Positions 25,041 to 34,422 of a stretch of 64,000 bases of DNA are shown piece by piece; the first letter of the stretch is position 1, and every line of letters starts with the position of its first letter. Origin of the DNA: Rhizobium sp. J15 (GTDB lineage: Bacteria; Pseudomonadota; Alphaproteobacteria; Rhizobiales; Rhizobiaceae); assembly GCF_002531825.1 (NCBI RefSeq), contig NZ_NWSX01000028.1, positions 1-64,000 of the forward strand, read 5' to 3'. The notes under the pieces were generated by a model. That model was not told where the DNA came from and searched no databases. It saw nothing but the letters and a program-made list of their open reading frames with translations. The translations under genes and the position numbers were made by a program.

Positions 25041-26081
25041 ATGCAATCGATCACCATCCGCCGCCCTGACGACTGGCACCTGCATCTGCGCGACGGCGCC
25101 ATGCTGGAAGGCGTAATCGCCGATACGAGCCGCACCTTCGCCCGCGCCATCATCATGCCCAATCTCGTGCCGCCGGTCGTCACCACGGCTGATGCGAGGG
25201 CCTACCGCGAGCGCATCCTCAAGGCGCTGCCGGACGGTCATCGCTTCCAGCCGCTGATGACGCTTTATCTCACCGAGCATACGAACCCGGACGATGTGGA
25301 AGAGGGCGCCAGAAGCGGCCTCATCACCGCCGTCAAGCTCTATCCGGCCGGCGCCACCACCAATTCGCATGGCGGCGTACGCGACATGGAAAAGGCGATG
25401 CCGGTGCTGGAGCGCATGGCGAAGATCGGCCTGCCGCTCTGCGTTCATGGCGAGGTGACGACGCCTGAGGTCGACATCTTCGATCGCGAAGCCGTCTTCA
25501 TCGAGACCGTGCTCGATCCGCTGCGCAAGCGCCTGCCGGAGCTGAAGGTCACGATGGAGCATGTGACGACATCGGACGGCATCGACTACATCAAGGCGGC
25601 CAAGGGCAATCTCGCCGGCTCGATCACCACCCATCATCTGATCATCAACCGCAACGCAATCCTCGTCGGCGGCATCCGCCCGCATTATTACTGCCTGCCG
25701 GTCGCCAAGCGCGAAAATCACCGTCTGGCCTTGCGTGCCGCCGCTGTCAGCGGGGATGCCCGCTTCTTCCTCGGCACGGATTCCGCCCCGCATGTCGATC
25801 CGCTGAAGGAATGCGCCTGCGGCTGCGCCGGCATCTACACCTCGATCAACACGATGAGCTGCCTTGCCCATGTCTTCGAGGAAGAGGGTGCACTGGACAG
25901 GCTCGAAGCCTTCACCTCGCTGAACGGACCGGCCTGGTACGGGCTTGCCCCGAACGAGGAGCGCATCACGCTGTCACGGCAGGCCGAGCCGGTCGTTTTT
26001 CCCGCGAAGATAGAAACCGGAGCCGGTCCGGTGACGGTTTTCGATCCCATGTTTCCGCTGCACTGGCAGCTTTTAACCTAA
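25041..26081 (+). CDS. pyrC: Dihydroorotase
   Basis: A 346-residue type I dihydroorotase, the E. coli length. Metal ligands are in [10 protein letters not shown] (two histidines, residues 13-15), the carboxylated lysine in [13 protein letters not shown], and further histidines in LCVHGEV and MEHVTT; the catalytic aspartate is in FLGTDSAPH. It cyclises carbamoyl-aspartate to dihydroorotate in pyrimidine synthesis. GGAGG precedes the start. It stands apart from an operon but in the same window as pyrE (30333), the next-but-one step. Confidence 0.95.
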   Translation: MQSITIRRPDDWHLHLRDGAMLEGVIADTSRTFARAIIMPNLVPPVVTTADARAYRERILKALPDGHRFQPLMTLYLTEHTNPDDVEEGARSGLITAVKLYPAGATTNSHGGVRDMEKAMPVLERMAKIGLPLCVHGEVTTPEVDIFDREAVFIETVLDPLRKRLPELKVTMEHVTTSDGIDYIKAAKGNLAGSITTHHLIINRNAILVGGIRPHYYCLPVAKRENHRLALRAAAVSGDARFFLGTDSAPHVDPLKECACGCAGIYTSINTMSCLAHVFEEEGALDRLEAFTSLNGPAWYGLAPNEERITLSRQAEPVVFPAKIETGAGPVTVFDPMFPLHWQLLT

Positions 26082-26257
26082 AATTCACCTCCCATATTCA
26101 ATTTTAAATAGATTTTTGCCGGAAACCTTGCGCGCGGTGTTAAATCCGTAACATTGTTTTGTGCGGTGCATGATTTTTTAACGGAATGCGTCAGACATTC
26201 CGGACACGTGGGCTGTAAACATTATCCGGCGCGGCAGCAGCCGCGGAGATTGAAAGC

Positions 26258-27436
26258 ATGATGCTTGATTACAACTCCCTCCTGCTGGCGCTGGGTGTTT
26301 CGGCGGCATGTCTCGCGGTGACGCTGATGGGCAGCTGGCTTGCCCGCCGGGCCGAAACTGTATTGCTCACCGCAACCATCGGTCTCGTGCTCGTCGTCAG
26401 CGGCATTTTCGTCTACAGCGCCTATGTGAATACGCCCGACAAATGGGCGGGCGTCGCCAATTTCGTGCTGTTCCAAGCCGGTTTCGCCACCATCTGGGGC
26501 GCCGGCCATCAGTTCTGCACCGGTCGCCTGTCCTTCTTTTCCATTTCGCTGCGCGCCCTTGTCGCGATGGCCCTTTCCATTCCGCCGATGATAGCAGGCT
26601 ACGACGGCTTGGCCTTCATGGCTGAAAATCTCGCGATTGCCGCGCTGCTCTTTGCCACCGCGCGGCAATATTGGCTTGCCCGCGCCGAGGCGCCGGCGCC
26701 GATCCTCGGCATCACGGCGCTTTATACGCTGACGGCAATTTCCTTCGTCCTCTGCGCCGCCGTGTTGATCTTCGACGGAAAGCTGGTGCTTGGCAAAGCG
26801 CCCAACAACTGGGCTGAGGATCTGAGCCTTGCCGTCTGCATCGCCGGGATGACGGGGATCGGCGCACTGTCGCTGGCGCTGCATCAGTGGCGGCTCGCAG
26901 CCCGCCATCGTCTCGATGCAATCACCGATCCGCTGACCGGCCTGCTCAATCGCCGCGCCCTCTTCGACGAATACGGCACGCGCCCGATGGGTACGACCAC
27001 CGCTGTCATCGTCTTCGATATCGATCACTTCAAATCCGTCAACGACCGCTTCGGCCACGCCGCCGGCGACCATGTTCTCAAGGTCTTCGCCGCCGAACTC
27101 GCAGCCAATTGCCGCGACGGCGATACCGCCGCCCGTCTCGGCGGCGAAGAATTTGCGCTGGTGATGAAGGAGGTCATGCCCGGCCGGGCGGAACTCGCGG
27201 CCGAGCGTATTCGCCGGGCCTTCCAGGCCCGCGAGATCCCTGTCGACGGCGAGGCGCTGGAATGCACGGTCAGCGTCGGTGTTGCTCCCGGCCGCTCGAC
27301 GCCGTTGGATTTCGACGCCATGCTGAGCGCCGCCGATAAGGCGCTTTATGCAGCCAAGCGCGGCGGGCGCAATCGTGTCGAGCTTGCCGCCTACCTTCAG
27401 GCTGTTCCGGTCGAGGCATCGCGCACGGCGTCTTGA
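26258..27436 (+). CDS. Membrane-anchored diguanylate cyclase
   Basis: A 392-residue protein. The first 210 residues form about six hydrophobic segments, and a GGDEF domain follows from DAITDPLTGLLNRRALF. The active-site loop is RLGGEEFAL, and an inhibitory RxxD site (RDGD) lies five residues before it, so the cyclase is probably active and product-inhibited. The layout is that of AdrA-like enzymes. Two adjacent ATGs (26258, 26261) are possible starts. It stands alone after pyrC. Confidence 0.88.
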   Translation: MMLDYNSLLLALGVSAACLAVTLMGSWLARRAETVLLTATIGLVLVVSGIFVYSAYVNTPDKWAGVANFVLFQAGFATIWGAGHQFCTGRLSFFSISLRALVAMALSIPPMIAGYDGLAFMAENLAIAALLFATARQYWLARAEAPAPILGITALYTLTAISFVLCAAVLIFDGKLVLGKAPNNWAEDLSLAVCIAGMTGIGALSLALHQWRLAARHRLDAITDPLTGLLNRRALFDEYGTRPMGTTTAVIVFDIDHFKSVNDRFGHAAGDHVLKVFAAELAANCRDGDTAARLGGEEFALVMKEVMPGRAELAAERIRRAFQAREIPVDGEALECTVSVGVAPGRSTPLDFDAMLSAADKALYAAKRGGRNRVELAAYLQAVPVEASRTAS

Positions 27437-27625
27437 TTCCTGGCTGGCCCTCTCATAACATCGCTCTTGGCCGGATGCGGCCAGCCGCCCCGCGACGCCT
27501 CGGCGTTATGGTGAATGCATCCAGAAACCGTCCTTCACATCCCTTGCCGTTTGGCGATCGATGGCGAACGGGTCAGCAGACGCGGGCACTGATCTTCCTG
27601 TTTGCCGCCAACGGAAGGATGACAC

Positions 27626-28162
27626 ATGCGCGATTTTCGCGATGCCAAGCTCATGGCAAAGACGCTACGGCAGGCCCTTGCCGGCCGCGATATTTCCCTT
27701 ACCCACAGCGAGACGCTCGAAATCGTCGCCCGGCAGTTCGGGTTCGATCAATGGAATGTGCTCTCGGCGAAGATCGATGCGGCGGACGCTGCCCGATCGG
27801 CGATCGGCATCGAGCCGCCAATGCCGATCTTCCGCATCTTCTCGGTCGAAAAGGCGATGGAATTCTATTGCGGCTTTCTCGGCTTCAGCCTCGATTGGGA
27901 ACATCGCTTCGGCGACAATTTCCCGCTCTATTGCCAGGTCTCGCGGGATGGCATGGCGCTGCATTTGAGCGAACATTCCGGCGATGCGAGCCCCGGCGCC
28001 AAGGCCTTCGTCCGCGTCGCGAATGTGCGGGCCTATCATGCCGAGCTTTCAGGCAAGGACTACCGCTACATGAAGCCCGGCGTGGAGGAAGAACCCTGGG
28101 GGCTCGAGATGACGGTCATCGATCCCTTCAGCAACCGCATCGTCTTCTGCGAGCAGAAATAA
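27626..28162 (+). CDS. Glyoxalase/bleomycin-resistance family protein with N-terminal extension
   Basis: A 178-residue protein. The first 60 residues (KLMAKTLRQALAGRDISLTHSETLEIVARQFGFDQWNVLSAKI) form a small helical domain that occurs fused to such proteins. The rest, from PIFRIFSVEKAMEFYCGFLGFSLDWEHRF, is a single vicinal-oxygen-chelate module. The metal ligands are not clear. It may bind a toxic compound or act as a dioxygenase-like enzyme; I cannot say which. GGAAGGA precedes the start, and a strong hairpin follows four bases after the stop. Confidence 0.75.
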   Translation: MRDFRDAKLMAKTLRQALAGRDISLTHSETLEIVARQFGFDQWNVLSAKIDAADAARSAIGIEPPMPIFRIFSVEKAMEFYCGFLGFSLDWEHRFGDNFPLYCQVSRDGMALHLSEHSGDASPGAKAFVRVANVRAYHAELSGKDYRYMKPGVEEEPWGLEMTVIDPFSNRIVFCEQK

Positions 28163-28165
28163 CGG

Positions 28166-28196
28166 GAAGGCGGAGGAGCATTGCACCTCCGCCTTC
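28166..28196. terminator. Bidirectional terminator hairpin
   Basis: GAAGGCGGAGG (28166-28176) and CCTCCGCCTTC (28186-28196) form a perfect 11-base stem between two convergent genes. It has no long T run on either side. Confidence 0.7.
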
Positions 28197-28679
28197 TCAA
28201 ATCATCATCAGCGCCCTGCCGAAGGCGACCGAAGCGAGCAGGGATGCGATCGTCCGCACGTGGTTCCACCATGTCCAGTCCTTGAGATAGGTGGCCCAGA
28301 GCGCGGCGGCTTCCGTTCCGTTGCCGCCGACCTTCGCCAGCGCATCGTTCATCGGCACGTTGAAGATGATGGTCGAGAGGAACGAGGCAAGGACATAGAG
28401 AGCGGCGCCCGCCAGCATCAGCGCGGATGCCCCACCGCGCCAGTTCATCAGCGCCAGCACTGATATGACAATGCAGAGCATTGCCGTCGGCACGAAAAGC
28501 GCCATGAAGGGCGAGCGCACGATCGTGACGTTGATCGAATTCATCGCGGCGATGCCCTGTTCTGCCGGGATGCGCGAAAAGGCCGCCATGATGAAGGTCG
28601 AGAAGGCGAAGAAGATGCCGGCAACGAGGCCGCTGCCGATCGCAGCGGCGACGAGCGAAAGGATCAGGACGATCTGCAT
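28197..28679 (-). CDS. DUF1772-family membrane protein
   Basis: A 160-residue protein of four membrane helices, beginning MQIVLILSLVAAAIGSGLVAGIFFAFSTFIMAAF. The family is DUF1772 (anthrone-oxygenase-like), with N-terminal FFAFS and RSPFMALFVPTA typical. I start it at 28679 because GGAG lies about nine bases upstream and this start avoids overlap with the previous gene; an ATG at 28694 is the alternative. It follows the NmrA-like gene immediately, and the two are probably one unit controlled by the TetR protein at 29605. Confidence 0.75.
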   Translation of the reverse strand: MQIVLILSLVAAAIGSGLVAGIFFAFSTFIMAAFSRIPAEQGIAAMNSINVTIVRSPFMALFVPTAMLCIVISVLALMNWRGGASALMLAGAALYVLASFLSTIIFNVPMNDALAKVGGNGTEAAALWATYLKDWTWWNHVRTIASLLASVAFGRALMMI

Positions 28680-28681
28680 GG

Positions 28682-29506
28682 TCAGGCGCTCCATATTCCT
28701 GTTGCCGCGGTCCGGCGGGCATAGCGGCGGAAATCGGTGGCGGGGCGGCCGAGAATATCGGCCACGCCACTCATGACGCCGGAATTGCGCCCATCGAGCA
28801 CCTGGCCGAAAAGCTCCTCGAGAAGATCGATCAGAACCTGGGGCAGGCCGGCGGCGGCAAGCCCGCCGGTGAAATCGGCCATTGAAACCTGCTCGTATTC
28901 GATCGGCCGTCCCGCAGCGGCGGCGATTTCGCCGACGGCTTCGCGGAATGTCAGCGCCCGCGGCCCGGTCAGTTCGTAGGCCTTGTTGCGGTGGCGCGGC
29001 TCGATCAAGGCGGCGACGGCGGCATCGGCGATGTCGTCGGCATCGATGAAGGGTTCGCGGATATCGCCCGCCGGCAATTGCAGCCGGCCGGCAAGGATCT
29101 GCTCCAGAAACGCGCCCTCGCTGAAGTTCTGACAGAACCAGGAGGCGCGCAGGATGGTGGTGTCGATGCCGGATGCATTCAGCGCCGTCTCGCTTTGCAG
29201 CGCACCTTCTTCGCCGCGGCCGGAAAGCAGCACGATATGGTCAAGGCCGCATTCCACGGCGGCCTTGGCGAGCGCTCCGATCGCGTCGGCCGCTGAGGCG
29301 ACGGCGAGATCCGGCTGGAAGGCGACATAGGCGCTCGATGCGCCCTGAAGCGCGCCGTGCCAGGTCGACCGATCTTCCCAGTCGAAGGCGCGTTTGCTGG
29401 AGCGTGATGCGGCTCGCACGTTGAAGCCGCGCTGCTCAAGCCGTTTCAGGATGCGGCCGCCGGTCTTTCCCGATCCACCGACGAGGACAATTTCGGAATT
29501 CTGCAT
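28682..29506 (-). CDS. NmrA-like NAD(P)-binding protein
   Basis: A 274-residue atypical SDR. The cofactor motif is EIVLVGGSGKTGGRILKRL, and there is no classical Tyr-x3-Lys site. HIVLLSGRGEEGALQSE and LRASWFCQNFSEG are typical of NmrA/QOR2-like proteins, which act as redox sensors or reductases. It is divergent from a TetR gene across a perfect operator-like dyad, so that repressor probably controls it. It is adjacent to the DUF1772 gene on the same strand. Confidence 0.8.
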   Translation of the reverse strand: MQNSEIVLVGGSGKTGGRILKRLEQRGFNVRAASRSSKRAFDWEDRSTWHGALQGASSAYVAFQPDLAVASAADAIGALAKAAVECGLDHIVLLSGRGEEGALQSETALNASGIDTTILRASWFCQNFSEGAFLEQILAGRLQLPAGDIREPFIDADDIADAAVAALIEPRHRNKAYELTGPRALTFREAVGEIAAAAGRPIEYEQVSMADFTGGLAAAGLPQVLIDLLEELFGQVLDGRNSGVMSGVADILGRPATDFRRYARRTAATGIWSA

Positions 29507-29532
29507 GTCGTGCTCCTTCCTTGATTGAAAAC

Positions 29533-29573
29533 AAGAGAAAATCTCTCATTTGCAAAATGAGATAAACTCTCTT
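29533..29573. promoter_or_regulatory. 41-base dyad between the NmrA-like and TetR genes
   Basis: TCTCATTT (29544-29551) and AAATGAGA (29555-29562) face each other around GCA. A second pair, AAGAGA (29533-29538) and TCTCTT (29568-29573), shares exactly the same centre at 29553. The nested symmetry between divergent genes is what a TetR dimer-of-dimers site looks like. Confidence 0.65.
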
Positions 29574-29604
29574 ATTTTCTTTGTCAACCGTCAAAGGAGA
29601 AGCG

Positions 29605-30258
29605 ATGTCGGAGCAACCAGCCGCAACGCGCAGAAGATCGCCGGAACAGATCGGCCAGCCGCGCCGCATTCCGAGCCAGCAGCGCGGACGCGAGCGCTTC
29701 GAAAAGATCCTCACGGTTGCGTCCGAGCTCATCGAAATTAATGGCAGCGATGCCTTGAAGATGAGCGAGATCGTTGAAAAGGCAGAACTTTCCTTCGGCG
29801 CCCTCTATCAATATTTCCCGGATAAGACCTCGATCATCCGCACCCTGGCCGAGCGCTTCAACGAGCAGGGCCGCCAATGTGTGGCCGACGAATTGGCCAA
29901 GGTGACGGACCCCGAGACTCTGCACGCCGCGCTTTGCACGATCGCGGACGAATATTACGCCTTCTTCCGCCGCGAGCCCGTCATGCGCGATATCTGGCAT
30001 GCGACCCACACGGACAAGCTTCTTCAGCAGGTCGATGCCGAGGACATGGAATTCCATGCGCAAGCCTTATTCTCGGTGCTGCGCCTCTTGTGGCCGGCGC
30101 GGACCGAGGCCGAGCTTCTGGCGATCGCCCGGCTGACGATGCAGCTCCTCGCTGCCGCCGTCCGCTATGCGGTTTCACTGGACGAGGGGGAGGGCGCACA
30201 GGCAATTGCGCTCTTCAAGAAGATGCAGGTTGCGGATATTGGCCGGCTGCTTGCCTGA
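29605..30258 (+). CDS. TetR-family repressor
   Basis: A 217-residue TetR protein. Its N-terminal helix-turn-helix lies in [55 protein letters not shown] (about residues 33-87). The start at 29605 follows AAGGAG. It is divergent from the NmrA-like/DUF1772 pair, and the 41-base dyad lies between them, so it probably represses both directions. The inducer is unknown. Confidence 0.88.
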   Translation: MSEQPAATRRRSPEQIGQPRRIPSQQRGRERFEKILTVASELIEINGSDALKMSEIVEKAELSFGALYQYFPDKTSIIRTLAERFNEQGRQCVADELAKVTDPETLHAALCTIADEYYAFFRREPVMRDIWHATHTDKLLQQVDAEDMEFHAQALFSVLRLLWPARTEAELLAIARLTMQLLAAAVRYAVSLDEGEGAQAIALFKKMQVADIGRLLA

Positions 30259-30332
30259 CGGCTCCGTTGTGTCTGGAAACCGCCGGCTCTTGCTGCTATT
30301 GCCGCAGGGAAGCAAAACCGAAGGAGGGCCGT

Positions 30333-31022
30333 ATGATCCAGACCACGTTTCCCGACCGCGCCGTGATGGCCGAACTGGTAGCCAGGATGCTCTGGGAGAT
30401 CAAGGCGGTGCATTTCAATGCCGCACAGCCCTACAAGCTCTCTTCCGGCATGGCGAGCCCCGTTTATATCGATTGCCGCAAGCTGCTCTCCTTCCCGCGC
30501 ATCCGCTCGACGGTGATGGATTTCGCCGCCAGCACGCTGCTGCGCGATGCCGGCTTCGAGCAGTTCGATTGCATCGCCGGCGGCGAGACGGCTGGCATCC
30601 CCTTCGCCGCCCTGCTCGCCGACCGCCTCGGCCTGCCGATGATTTATGTGCGCAAGCAGCCGAAGGGCCATGGCCGCAATGCCCAGATCGAAGGCAATAT
30701 GCCGGAAGGTTCGCGCGTGCTCGTCATTGAAGACCTGACGACGGCGGGCGGCAGCATGTTCAAGTTCATCGATGCGGTCCGCGCTGCCGGCGGCATCGTC
30801 GATCATGGCATCGCCCTGTTCTTCTATGACATCTTCGGCCAACAGCGCTTCACCGACGGCAAGGTCCGGCTGCATCACATCTCCACCTGGCGCAATGTGC
30901 TTGCGGTCGCCAAGGCGCAGAAGCTCTTCGACGACAGGACATTGTCGGAAGTCGAGGCCTTCCTCGATGCACCGCTGGCCTGGTCGGCAAGGAATGGTGG
31001 CGTCAGTGAGCTTTCGCTCTAG
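30333..31022 (+). CDS. pyrE: Orotate phosphoribosyltransferase
   Basis: A 229-residue enzyme with the PRPP-binding motif [14 protein letters not shown] near residue 131 and the catalytic basic loop [17 protein letters not shown]. It converts orotate and PRPP to OMP. AAGGAGGG precedes the start. The type with an extended C-terminus (about 230 residues) is usual in rhizobia. The fructokinase gene follows 62 bases later on the same strand. Confidence 0.95.
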   Translation: MIQTTFPDRAVMAELVARMLWEIKAVHFNAAQPYKLSSGMASPVYIDCRKLLSFPRIRSTVMDFAASTLLRDAGFEQFDCIAGGETAGIPFAALLADRLGLPMIYVRKQPKGHGRNAQIEGNMPEGSRVLVIEDLTTAGGSMFKFIDAVRAAGGIVDHGIALFFYDIFGQQRFTDGKVRLHHISTWRNVLAVAKAQKLFDDRTLSEVEAFLDAPLAWSARNGGVSELSL

Positions 31023-31084
31023 CCTTTTGACAAAAGCTCGCTTAAATCGATTGAAGAACGCGTAGGCCCTGTGGGAGGAATTCG

Positions 31085-32011
31085 ATGATTTTGTGCTGCG
31101 GCGAAGCCTTGATCGACATGTTGCCGAGGGACACGACCCTTGGTGAAAAGGGTTTTGCGCCCTATGCCGGCGGCGCGATCTTCAACACCGCGATCGCGCT
31201 CGGACGCCTCGGCATACCCACGGCCTTCTTCACCGGTATTGCCGACGACATGATGGGCGAAATCCTGCTTGCGACGCTGAAGGCGAGCAATGTCGATTAC
31301 AGCCCCTGCGCCATCACGCAGCGCCCCTCGACCATCGCCTTCGTCAAGCTGGTCAACGGCCAGGCGACCTATGCCTTCTACGACGAGGGCACCGCCGGCC
31401 GCATGATCACCGAAGCCGACCTGCCCACCCTCGGTGACGATTGCGAAGCGCTGCATTTCGGCGCGATCAGCCTGATCCCGAGCCCCTGCGGCGAAACCTA
31501 CGAAGCGCTGCTCGACCGCGAAGCGGCCGCGCGCGTCATCTCGCTCGATCCGAATATCCGCCCCGGTTTCATCAAGGACAAGCCGGCGCATATGGCCCGC
31601 ATCAAGCGCATGGCCGCCAAGTCCGACATCGTGAAGTTCTCCGATGAGGACCTCGACTGGTTCGGCCTTTCCGGCGATCATGATACGCTCGCCGCTCATT
31701 GGCTCGATCACGGCGCCAAGCTTGTCGTCATTACCAAGGGCGCCGAGGGCGCTTCCGGCTACACCAGGGATCGCAAGGTGACGGTGCCGAGCGAGCGCGT
31801 CGCAGTGGTCGATACGGTCGGTGCCGGCGACACTTTCGATGCGGGCGTGCTGGCTTCCTTGAAGATGGATGGCCTGCTGACCAAGCTGCAGGTTGCCAAT
31901 TTGGACGAGCAGGCGCTGCGCAACGCCCTGGCGCTCGGCGCCAAAGCCGCCGCCGTCACCGTCTCCCGCGCCGGCGCCAATCCGCCCTGGGCGCGTGAAA
32001 TCGGTCTCTAG
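31085..32011 (+). CDS. frk: Fructokinase (PfkB/ribokinase family)
   Basis: A 308-residue PfkB kinase starting MILCCGEALIDMLPRD. The substrate-binding glycines (PYAGGAIFNTAIALGRLG) and the closing catalytic motif DTVGAGDTFDAGVL are intact. It phosphorylates fructose to fructose-6-phosphate, linking the frc importer to pgi at 34423. GGGAGGAA precedes the start. Identity as fructokinase rather than another sugar kinase is by resemblance and context. Confidence 0.88.
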   Translation: MILCCGEALIDMLPRDTTLGEKGFAPYAGGAIFNTAIALGRLGIPTAFFTGIADDMMGEILLATLKASNVDYSPCAITQRPSTIAFVKLVNGQATYAFYDEGTAGRMITEADLPTLGDDCEALHFGAISLIPSPCGETYEALLDREAAARVISLDPNIRPGFIKDKPAHMARIKRMAAKSDIVKFSDEDLDWFGLSGDHDTLAAHWLDHGAKLVVITKGAEGASGYTRDRKVTVPSERVAVVDTVGAGDTFDAGVLASLKMDGLLTKLQVANLDEQALRNALALGAKAAAVTVSRAGANPPWAREIGL

Positions 32012-32555
32012 AACAAGGCTCAACCGCGCGATTCCCCCTTCTCCCCAGCGGGGAGAAGGTGCCCGTAGGGCGGATGCGGGGGCCGGCCATGCCGGTCTTA
32101 ATAGCGCCCGGCGGATTCAGCCGCGCTGAAATCATTTCGACCTCGTTCAGGACAGCGCGGCATGGAGTTTGGATTAGGTTTGATGTGAGGCTTGTGCCGG
32201 GCGGCCCCCTCATCCGCCTGCCGGCACCTTCTCCCCGATGGGGCTATTAGATTCACACATCGGATAAGATGCAATAATTTCAATAGCTTGCATCCAGATA
32301 AAAAGGTTAGCCGACTATCTTCTTCCGACTCGGAAAATGGGCTCAATACTTCAAAATCAACCGTTATTGGTTGAATAAGACCCCGATACATGAGCTTCAT
32401 TCGGTGCCGAGTTGAGATGTGTGCATCTGATAGACCCATCGGGGAGAAGGGAATATGCCGCAACGTCTCGACGCCCTGTTTCCGGCGCCAACCAGCACAT
32501 GATCTGCAGGAGATTGCATTCTTCGCGCGGTCGCGCCCAGCCATCGACCAAGAGG
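32012..32555. repeat. Repeat-rich gap with nested inverted repeats
   Basis: No gene is seen in these 544 bases. CCTTCTCCCC-AGC-GGGGAGAAGG (32037-32059) is a perfect hairpin that opens a rhizobial GGGGAGAAGGTG-type repeat. An opposite copy lies at about 32199-32236. A second pair, 32227-32261 and 32416-32450, is a 35-base inverted repeat matching at 32 positions. It flanks about 150 bases of AT-rich sequence (32262-32415), which itself contains CAACC-GTTATT-GGTTG. The layout is MITE-like. Confidence 0.75.
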
Positions 32556-33962
32556 CTACCCCTCTGCCCCGCTCCGGTCGGAACTCGGTCCAGCCACCAG
32601 ATCCCTTAGGAAATCTTTGCACCACAGCGACACGTCGTGCGAGAGCAGATGCTCCATCATCATGCGCCAGCGGTCGCGGCGCTCCTCGAGGGACATGGCA
32701 AGGCCCCTGGCGATGGCGTTGGCGGTGCCTTCGACATCATAGGGATTGACGAGCAGCGCGCCCTTCAGCTCGCGTGCGGCGCCGGCAAAGCGTGACAGCA
32801 CCAAGACACCAGGGCGATCCGGATCCTGGGCGGCGACATATTCCTTGGCGACGAGGTTCATACCGTCGCGCAACGGCGTGACGAGCCCGATTGTCGCCAG
32901 CCGGAAGAGGCCGGCAAGCACGTTGCGGCTGATCGAGCGGTTGACGTAGCGGATCGGCACCCAGTCGACCGTTCCGACCGCGCCGTTCACCCGGCCGGCC
33001 TGTTCGGCGACCATCTTCTGCATATGCTCGTATTCGGGAACTTCCGATCGCGATTTCGGCGTGACCTGCAGAAAGGTCACCTTGTTCTGGTAGGCCGGAT
33101 TGCTGGTGATGAAGCGCTCGAACGCTTCCAGCCGCTGAATGATGCCCTTCGAATAATCGAGCCGGTCGACCCCGATGATCATGTCCCGGCCTTCGATGCT
33201 GCGCCGGGTCTTTTGCACCATGACGTTGTTTGCGGCGCCTTCGGCGAATTCGGCAAAGGCGGCGGTTTCGATCCCGATCGGGTAGGCGCCGGCCCTGAAG
33301 ATCCGCCCATGCGATTCGAACAAACCATTTCCGAGGTCGTCGCCGACGCCCTCCCTTCTGAGATATCCGGCGAAATTCTGGAGGTCGTAGTCTGTCTGGA
33401 AGCCGACGAGATCGTAGTGCGAAAGGCCGCGCATGATCTCCTCGTGCACGGGCATCGTGACGAGAATATCGGCCGGTGGCCAGGGAATGTGCAGGAAGAA
33501 GCCGATGCGGTTCTTCAGCCCCATCTGGCGCAGTTCCGCCGCGAGCGGAATGAGATGGTAGTCATGAACCCAGATGATGTCGTCCGGCTGGATCATCGGC
33601 GCCAGCCGGTGCGCGAAGAAGCGGTTGACGCGGAAATAGCCGGCCATTTCCTTCCGCCCATATTCGGCGAGGTCCAGGCGATAATGGCAGATGGGCCAGA
33701 GAACGCGGTTTGCAAAGCCGCGATAATATTCCTCGACGTCGGTGTCGGTGAGATCGGTCAGCGCATAGGTGATGTTGCCCTTTTGCAGCTGCGACAGCGG
33801 GCCGGGCTCCCTGTCTCCGCTCGACTCTCCCGACCATCCCATCCAGATGCCGCCGCGCTCCTGCAGAGCTGCCTGTAGCGCCACGGCGAGACCGCCGGCA
33901 GGCGCACTCCCATCCTTGGCCGGCATGGGAACACGATTGGAAACGACGACAAGACGGCTCAT
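32556..33962 (-). CDS. otsA: Trehalose-6-phosphate synthase
   Basis: A 468-residue GT20 glycosyltransferase starting MSRLVVVSNRVPMPAKDG. The UDP-glucose and glucose-6-phosphate binding segments are present (GGLAVALQAAL; WVHDYHLIPLAAELR; DRLDYSKGIIQRL; LRDGMNLVAKEYVAAQ). It makes trehalose-6-phosphate, an osmotic and desiccation protectant route in rhizobia. The start at 33962 is preferred to 34097. No otsB phosphatase gene is adjacent. Confidence 0.93.
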   Translation of the reverse strand: MSRLVVVSNRVPMPAKDGSAPAGGLAVALQAALQERGGIWMGWSGESSGDREPGPLSQLQKGNITYALTDLTDTDVEEYYRGFANRVLWPICHYRLDLAEYGRKEMAGYFRVNRFFAHRLAPMIQPDDIIWVHDYHLIPLAAELRQMGLKNRIGFFLHIPWPPADILVTMPVHEEIMRGLSHYDLVGFQTDYDLQNFAGYLRREGVGDDLGNGLFESHGRIFRAGAYPIGIETAAFAEFAEGAANNVMVQKTRRSIEGRDMIIGVDRLDYSKGIIQRLEAFERFITSNPAYQNKVTFLQVTPKSRSEVPEYEHMQKMVAEQAGRVNGAVGTVDWVPIRYVNRSISRNVLAGLFRLATIGLVTPLRDGMNLVAKEYVAAQDPDRPGVLVLSRFAGAARELKGALLVNPYDVEGTANAIARGLAMSLEERRDRWRMMMEHLLSHDVSLWCKDFLRDLVAGPSSDRSGAEG

Positions 33963-34422
33963 GAGCTTCCTTTTGCGAAGATGGACATGAAAACGCTGTA
34001 TGACGAGCGCCTTTGGGCATCTTCTGAACTTGGCAGGGACCGTGCAGTGCAGGCGCGGCATCAAACAGCCGACCCGGACGCGAGCGGCCTGGCGCATGCC
34101 AGCGGAAGCAATGAACGGAGCGTTGCCGAACAGAATTTGCTTAAATCTAGGGCGATTTCAGCGGATTGAAAGAATTCTTTCTACGATTTTGCATTAGAAG
34201 AACAATCAATCCGGATTCCGCACGACGAGCGCGTCGCGCGGTCAGGTGCATCAGCACGCCGAAATTTGCGATGTCAGAGGCAGCCGCGAGCTCAAACCCA
34301 TAAGTCGCGGGCTCGAGTCACAGTCCGTCGCGGACGGCTCCAAACGGACAGGTGCGGAGGGCGGGCGGACGGTTGCCCGACCTCTTGGCTAGCATGAGGT
34401 GACGCGCTGTCCCCTCTAGCGC
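33963..34422. other. Gap upstream of otsA holding one perfect palindrome
   Basis: I see no gene in these 460 bases. GAAAGAATTCTTTC (34168-34181) is a perfect 14-base palindrome about 205 bases before the otsA start, in a short AT-rich patch (34141-34210) that may contain its promoter. The remainder toward pgi shows nothing I can identify. Confidence 0.45.

Noticed and set aside
26082-26257. Riboswitch or leader RNA before the diguanylate cyclase
   Set aside because: The gap is AT-rich but shows no conserved aptamer features or stable structure that I can identify.
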